Positions 6,881 to 9,419 of a stretch of 9,419 nt of DNA are shown piece after piece (the stretch's first letter is position 1; each line of letters begins with the position of its first letter). The notes beneath the pieces were generated by a model. That model saw only the letters and a program-made list of their open reading frames with translations. It was not told the origin of the DNA and did no database searches. Location: the NCBI GenBank assembly GCA_009930355.1, contig RZYK01000072.1:1-9419 (forward strand), read 5' to 3'. The stretch comes from Campylobacterota bacterium (lineage in GTDB: Bacteria > Campylobacterota > Campylobacteria > Campylobacterales > Sulfurospirillaceae). Both the position numbers and the translations under genes were made by a program.

Positions 6881-7869
6881 TTAAATTGCTCCAATAATCT
6901 CAAATCACCCTCAAATAAAGACCGCAAATCTGGAATCTGATGTAAAAGCATCGCAAAACGCTCAACACCTAAACCAAAAGCATACCCACTCACGTCTTTA
7001 TATCCTACAGCTTTAAAGACATTTGAATCGACCACACCACAGCCTAAAACTTCAAGCCAACCTGTGTGTGAACAAACACGACACCCCTCACCTTTACAAA
7101 AAATGCAGCTAATATCAGCCTCTGCACTAGGTTCTGTAAAGGGGAAAAAACTTGGGCGAAAACGTACTTTCACATCACCAAACATATATTTTAAAAAGTC
7201 TTCGAGAATAAATTTTAAATTAGCAAAAGAGACTTTTCCTGCTTTATCTACCACCAAGCCTTCTACTTGATGAAACATCGGTGTATGTGTAATATCGAAA
7301 TCACGCCTAAAAACAGCACCTGGGCAAATCATACGAATGGGAGCACTTTGTTTGAGCATCGTTCTGATTTGAACAGGAGAAGTATGGGTACGTAGCAACA
7401 TCGAATCTTTAAAATAAAATGTATCTTGCATATCGCGTGCAGGATGATATTTAGGTAAGTTCAGTGCTTCAAAATTATGAAAATCATCTTCGACCAATGG
7501 ACCTTCTTCAATCGAAAAGTTCATACTGACAAAATACTCAATAATTTTATCCATTGTATCCATCACAGGATGCAAAGCACCTGCACTACTTTCTTGATTG
7601 AAAAGTGTTACATCAACACTGCTTTTTTTCATCTCTTCTTCAATCATAATGCTCTCAAGTACACTTTTTTTATGATTAAGAAGTTCTAAAAATTTCTCTT
7701 TAGTGACATTGAGATTTTGTGCAAACTCTTTTTTAGCATCGCCATCAAGCTTTTTAAGCTCTTCAAATTGTGCGGCAAAATGCCCTTTTTTACCAAAAAG
7801 AGAGACTCTTATTTTGTCTAATTCACCCAGCGACTTACATGAAATAATCGCATTTTCTATCTCTTTCAA
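6877..7869 (-). CDS. pheS: phenylalanine--tRNA ligase alpha subunit
   Basis: PheS carries the class II aminoacyl-tRNA synthetase active site that activates Phe and transfers it to tRNA-Phe. The 330-residue protein has an N-terminal coiled-coil tRNA-contact region (about 1-90), GALHPVMDTM (97-106), EDDFHNFEALNLPKYHPARD (127-146), the motif 2 region PGAVFRRDFDITHTPMFHQ (183-201), FTEPSAEADISC (244-255) and the motif 3 region GYAFGLGVERFAML (295-308). Four cysteines, C255, C258, C263 and C266, form a CxxC...CxxC pair suggestive of zinc binding, also seen in Gram-positive and Campylobacter PheS. The start is TTG at 7869-7867. An in-frame TGA lies two codons upstream, the next in-frame ATG would be near residue 75, and AAAGG sits seven bases before the TTG. 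The resulting N-terminus has the same length as the remembered C. jejuni PheS. It is the first gene of the operon. Confidence 0.96.
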   Translation of the reverse strand: MKEIENAIISCKSLGELDKIRVSLFGKKGHFAAQFEELKKLDGDAKKEFAQNLNVTKEKFLELLNHKKSVLESIMIEEEMKKSSVDVTLFNQESSAGALHPVMDTMDKIIEYFVSMNFSIEEGPLVEDDFHNFEALNLPKYHPARDMQDTFYFKDSMLLRTHTSPVQIRTMLKQSAPIRMICPGAVFRRDFDITHTPMFHQVEGLVVDKAGKVSFANLKFILEDFLKYMFGDVKVRFRPSFFPFTEPSAEADISCIFCKGEGCRVCSHTGWLEVLGCGVVDSNVFKAVGYKDVSGYAFGLGVERFAMLLHQIPDLRSLFEGDLRLLEQFK

Positions 7870-7872
7870 AGA

Positions 7873-7893
7873 TCAGCCTTTCATCATAAGGTT
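7873..7893 (-). promoter_or_regulatory. pheS ribosome binding site with short pairing potential and a 4-codon upstream frame
   Basis: AAAGG at 7881-7877 is the likely ribosome binding site for the TTG start of pheS, seven bases away. CCTT at 7891-7888 can pair with AAGG at 7880-7877 around a 7-base loop. AACC at 7893-7890 can instead pair with GGTT at 7903-7900, so the two pairings exclude each other. ATG ATG AAA GGC TGA (7887-7873, M-M-K-G) spans the binding site. The stems are only four base pairs, so any control by them is speculative. Confidence 0.3.
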
Positions 7894-7941
7894 TTCAATA
7901 ACCCCTCAGTCTATTAGAGTTCCCATTTTAGTGAAACTTTA

Positions 7942-7947
7942 ATTATA
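7942..7947 (-). promoter_or_regulatory. predicted -10 box of the pheS operon promoter
   Basis: On the minus strand TATAAT at 7947-7942 is a perfect consensus -10 with T-rich sequence upstream. No TTGACA-like -35 is visible 17 bases away, as is common in Campylobacterota. Transcription would begin near 7935, giving a leader of about 65 bases. The box overlaps promoter candidates for the divergent HIT gene, so the two promoters may compete. Confidence 0.6.
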
Positions 7948-7959
7948 AAAGGTTAAAAT
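7944..7959 (+). promoter_or_regulatory. candidate -10 boxes for the HIT-family gene
   Basis: Two plus-strand candidates lie here: TATAAA at 7944-7949 and TAAAAT at 7954-7959, which fits the Campylobacterota TAWAAT pattern. No convincing -35 is seen. The choice matters: the first would put the whole 7961-7976 inverted repeat in the mRNA leader, whereas the second would start transcription near 7966 and drop its left arm. Confidence 0.45.
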
Positions 7960-7960
7960 C

Positions 7961-7976
7961 CTCCTAAAAAGAGGAG
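7961..7976 (+). promoter_or_regulatory. inverted repeat covering the HIT-gene ribosome binding site
   Basis: CTCCT (7961-7965) and AGGAG (7972-7976) are exact reverse complements separated by AAAAAG. GAGGAG at 7971-7976 is a near-ideal Shine-Dalgarno sequence six bases before the ATG, so the hairpin would hide it. The same bases lie in the -20 to -35 zone of the divergent pheS promoter, so the repeat could alternatively be a protein-binding site. Confidence 0.45.
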
Positions 7977-7982
7977 AAGCTT

Positions 7983-8339
7983 ATGAGCATCTTTCGTAAA
8001 ATTGTGAGTGGTGAAATTCCGTGCAACAAAGTATTGGAAAATGATGATTTTTTAGCGTTTCATGATATTAATCCAAAAGCGCCGATTCATATTTTGATTA
8101 TTCCCAAAAAAGAGTACACCTGCTTTCAAGAGGTTGATCCAAAAATCATGGTGGGATTGACAGAATTTACACAAAAAGTTGCAAAGCTTTTGGGATTGGA
8201 TGAGAGTGGGTATCGCCTCATCACCAATAATGGAAGCGATGGTGGGCAAGAAGTTTTACACCTACATTTTCACCTTTTAGGTGGGGCTAAACTTTCATGG
8301 GATCACTTAAGCGACAGCGATTCTCGCAAGTTTTTCTAA
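7983..8339 (+). CDS. hinT: HIT-family purine nucleoside phosphoramidase (HinT-like)
   Basis: HinT proteins are small homodimeric cytoplasmic hydrolases of AMP-lysine and other adenosine phosphoramidates. Their in vivo substrate is uncertain, although lysyl-AMP made by lysyl-tRNA synthetase is a known one. The 118-residue protein shows the full histidine triad, LHLHFHLLGG, with H93, H95 and H97 as H-x-H-x-H-x-x, where H95 is expected to be the nucleophile. Also visible are the N-terminal IFRKIVSGEIPCNKV, the nucleotide-contacting FLAFHDINPKAPIHILIIPKK (first 20 shown: FLAFHDINPKAPIHILIIPK) and GYRLITNNGSDGGQEV (77-92). The ATG has GAGGAG six bases upstream. It is the only plus-strand gene, divergent from pheS and convergent with argH. 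The same pheS/HIT pairing occurs in C. jejuni and H. pylori. The symbol rests on family membership, not proven function. Confidence 0.93.
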   Translation: MSIFRKIVSGEIPCNKVLENDDFLAFHDINPKAPIHILIIPKKEYTCFQEVDPKIMVGLTEFTQKVAKLLGLDESGYRLITNNGSDGGQEVLHLHFHLLGGAKLSWDHLSDSDSRKFF

Positions 8340-8345
8340 CCCTTC

Positions 8346-8368
8346 AAGAAGAGGCTCTGCCTCTTCTT
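8346..8368. terminator. shared hairpin between the convergent HIT gene and argH
   Basis: AAGAAGAGGC (8346-8355) and GCCTCTTCTT (8359-8368) form a perfect 10-base-pair stem with a TCT loop, six bases after the HIT stop and one base beyond the argH stop. On the plus strand seven T lie at 8376-8382, a little far for a textbook intrinsic terminator. On the minus strand no strong U-tract follows. It most likely ends transcription from both sides, but efficiency cannot be judged here. Confidence 0.7.
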
Positions 8369-8369
8369 C

Positions 8370-9419
8370 TTACGCTTTTTTTCGTTCGTTTATCCACGCT
8401 TCCAAGAGTTCAATCTGTTTACATGTAGAACTCGTCGCTGTTCCCCCTTGTGAGGTTCTTGCATTCATAGAGTTAACTAAACTAAGAGACTCCACAACAT
8501 CTTCACCAATGCGAGCATCTACTTTTTGAAGCTCTTCCACGCTGAGTTTACTCAAATCCAATCCTAAACTTTCAGCATGTGCAACGGCACGTCCTGTAAT
8601 AAAATGCGCTTCACGGAAAGGAATATTGCATTTTTGAACCAAATAATCCGCCAAATCAGTGGCACTTAGATGCCCCACTTCGCAGGCTTGACGCATACGT
8701 TCGCTATTAATACTCATCGTACGAATGGCTTCTTTGAGAATATTTAAAGAGATAAACACGGTCTCCACACTATCAAAAACCCCTTCTTTATCCTCTTGCA
8801 TATCTTTGTTATACGCTAAAGGAAGTCCCTTAAGAACGGTCAGTAAAGAAATTAAATTTCCATTCACACGTCCTGTTTTTCCACGCAACAATTCAGGTAC
8901 ATCAGGATTTTTCTTTTGTGGCATAATAGAACTGCCCGTTGAATACTCATCACTTAAGGTAATAAATTTAAACTCATAACTTGACCACAAAATCAGTTCC
9001 TCTGCAAAACGAGAAACATGCATCATAATGGTTGAGATATTAAAGAGAATTTCTAAGGCAAAATCTCTATCGCTGACCGTATCTAAGCAGTTCATACTCA
9101 CCCCATCAAAACCTAAAAGCTCTGCAACATATTCACGGTCTATTTTATGTGGCGTTCCAGCAAGTGCAGCACACCCTAGAGGAAGAATGTTATTGCGATG
9201 GTATGAACTTTCTAAACGCTCAATGTCTCGTTTAAACATTGAAACATAGGCTAGAAGATGAAATGCAAAGTTGATGGGCTGTGCGTGTTGAAGGTGTGTC
9301 ATCCCCGGCAAAAGCGTCGAAGTATGCTCTTTTGAGATGTGCATCAGCACCTCAATGAGTTCTTCTAAAACATGCACAATCACTAAAGTTTGCTTTTGAA
9401 CATACAACCTAAAATCAAG
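8370..9419 (-). CDS. argH: argininosuccinate lyase, C-terminal about three quarters (5' end beyond the right edge)
   Basis: ArgH splits argininosuccinate into arginine and fumarate, the last step of arginine synthesis. It is a homotetrameric member of the fumarase/aspartase superfamily. The frame is open to the window edge (LDFRLYVQKQ), so a TTG at 9407 is internal and the true start lies outside. Against the usual length of about 460, roughly 110 N-terminal residues are missing, including most of the SRNDQVA block. Of 349 visible residues, GMTHLQHAQP (about 39-48) carries the conserved Thr-His, SDRDFALEIL (about 116-125) is conserved region 2, and GSSIMPQKKNPD (about 162-173) is the superfamily signature loop with the catalytic Ser. 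YNKDMQEDKEG is also typical of ArgH. It converges on the HIT gene and shares the hairpin at 8346-8368. Confidence 0.96.
   Translation of the reverse strand, partial: LDFRLYVQKQTLVIVHVLEELIEVLMHISKEHTSTLLPGMTHLQHAQPINFAFHLLAYVSMFKRDIERLESSYHRNNILPLGCAALAGTPHKIDREYVAELLGFDGVSMNCLDTVSDRDFALEILFNISTIMMHVSRFAEELILWSSYEFKFITLSDEYSTGSSIMPQKKNPDVPELLRGKTGRVNGNLISLLTVLKGLPLAYNKDMQEDKEGVFDSVETVFISLNILKEAIRTMSINSERMRQACEVGHLSATDLADYLVQKCNIPFREAHFITGRAVAHAESLGLDLSKLSVEELQKVDARIGEDVVESLSLVNSMNARTSQGGTATSSTCKQIELLEAWINERKKA

Noticed and set aside
7870..7941. A pheM-like leader peptide and attenuator controlling pheST
   Set aside because: The short frames in the leader (M-G-T-L-I-D, M-M-K-G) contain no run of Phe codons, and there is no terminator hairpin with a U-tract before pheS.
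8370..9407. argH starting at TTG 9407
   Set aside because: The frame continues without a stop to the window edge as LDFR, and the ArgH family has about 110 further residues including SRNDQVA upstream, so the TTG is internal.
1..9419. Defence, mobile or otherwise novel multi-gene system
   Set aside because: Every gene except the 161-residue protein belongs to a well-known core family in the gene order typical of the phylum. No transposase, integrase, repeat array or attachment site is seen.

Overview
The window looks like chromosomal DNA from a member of the Campylobacterota (formerly Epsilonproteobacteria). It is AT-rich and densely coding. From memory, the gene order (HIT)(pheS-pheT-aroA-ispH-rpsA-hypothetical-serA) is the order in Campylobacter jejuni (Cj0891c-Cj0898) and Helicobacter pylori (HP0397-HP0404). 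The proteins read like relatives of the Campylobacter ones, and a Sulfurospirillum-like genus is my best guess. No mobile element, CRISPR array, tRNA or rRNA is visible, and no gene-free stretch exceeds about 115 bases.

Layout. Positions 1-7869 hold one long minus-strand operon, read from right to left: pheS, pheT, aroA, ispH, rpsA, a small membrane-anchored protein of unknown function, and the first 67 codons of serA, which runs off the left edge. Four of its six junctions are 4-base ATGA stop/start overlaps (pheS/pheT, pheT/aroA, aroA/ispH, hypothetical/serA). rpsA is the exception: a 65-base gap precedes it, and a good sigma70-type promoter overlaps the end of ispH. At 7870-7982 lies a compact divergent promoter region, with pheS leaving to the left and a HIT-family nucleotide hydrolase gene (7983-8339) to the right. 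The HIT gene converges on argH (8370 to the right edge, minus strand, 5' end missing). The two share a strong hairpin at 8346-8368.

How the genes fit together. PheS and PheT charge tRNA-Phe. AroA makes the chorismate precursor from which Phe is built. IspH completes the methylerythritol phosphate isoprenoid pathway. RpsA binds mRNA on the 30S ribosome. SerA starts serine synthesis and ArgH completes arginine synthesis. The operon therefore combines growth-rate translation genes with amino-acid and isoprenoid biosynthesis.

This is mostly an ordinary core-genome region, and I see no new defence or mobile system. The points worth a second look are a 10-base palindrome (TTACATGTAA) present in four exact copies, a PheT editing domain that has lost recognisable hallmarks, glyphosate-tolerant-type (class II) motifs in AroA, a SPOR-like topology in the uncharacterised protein, and possible ribosome-binding-site hairpins in the divergent promoter region.
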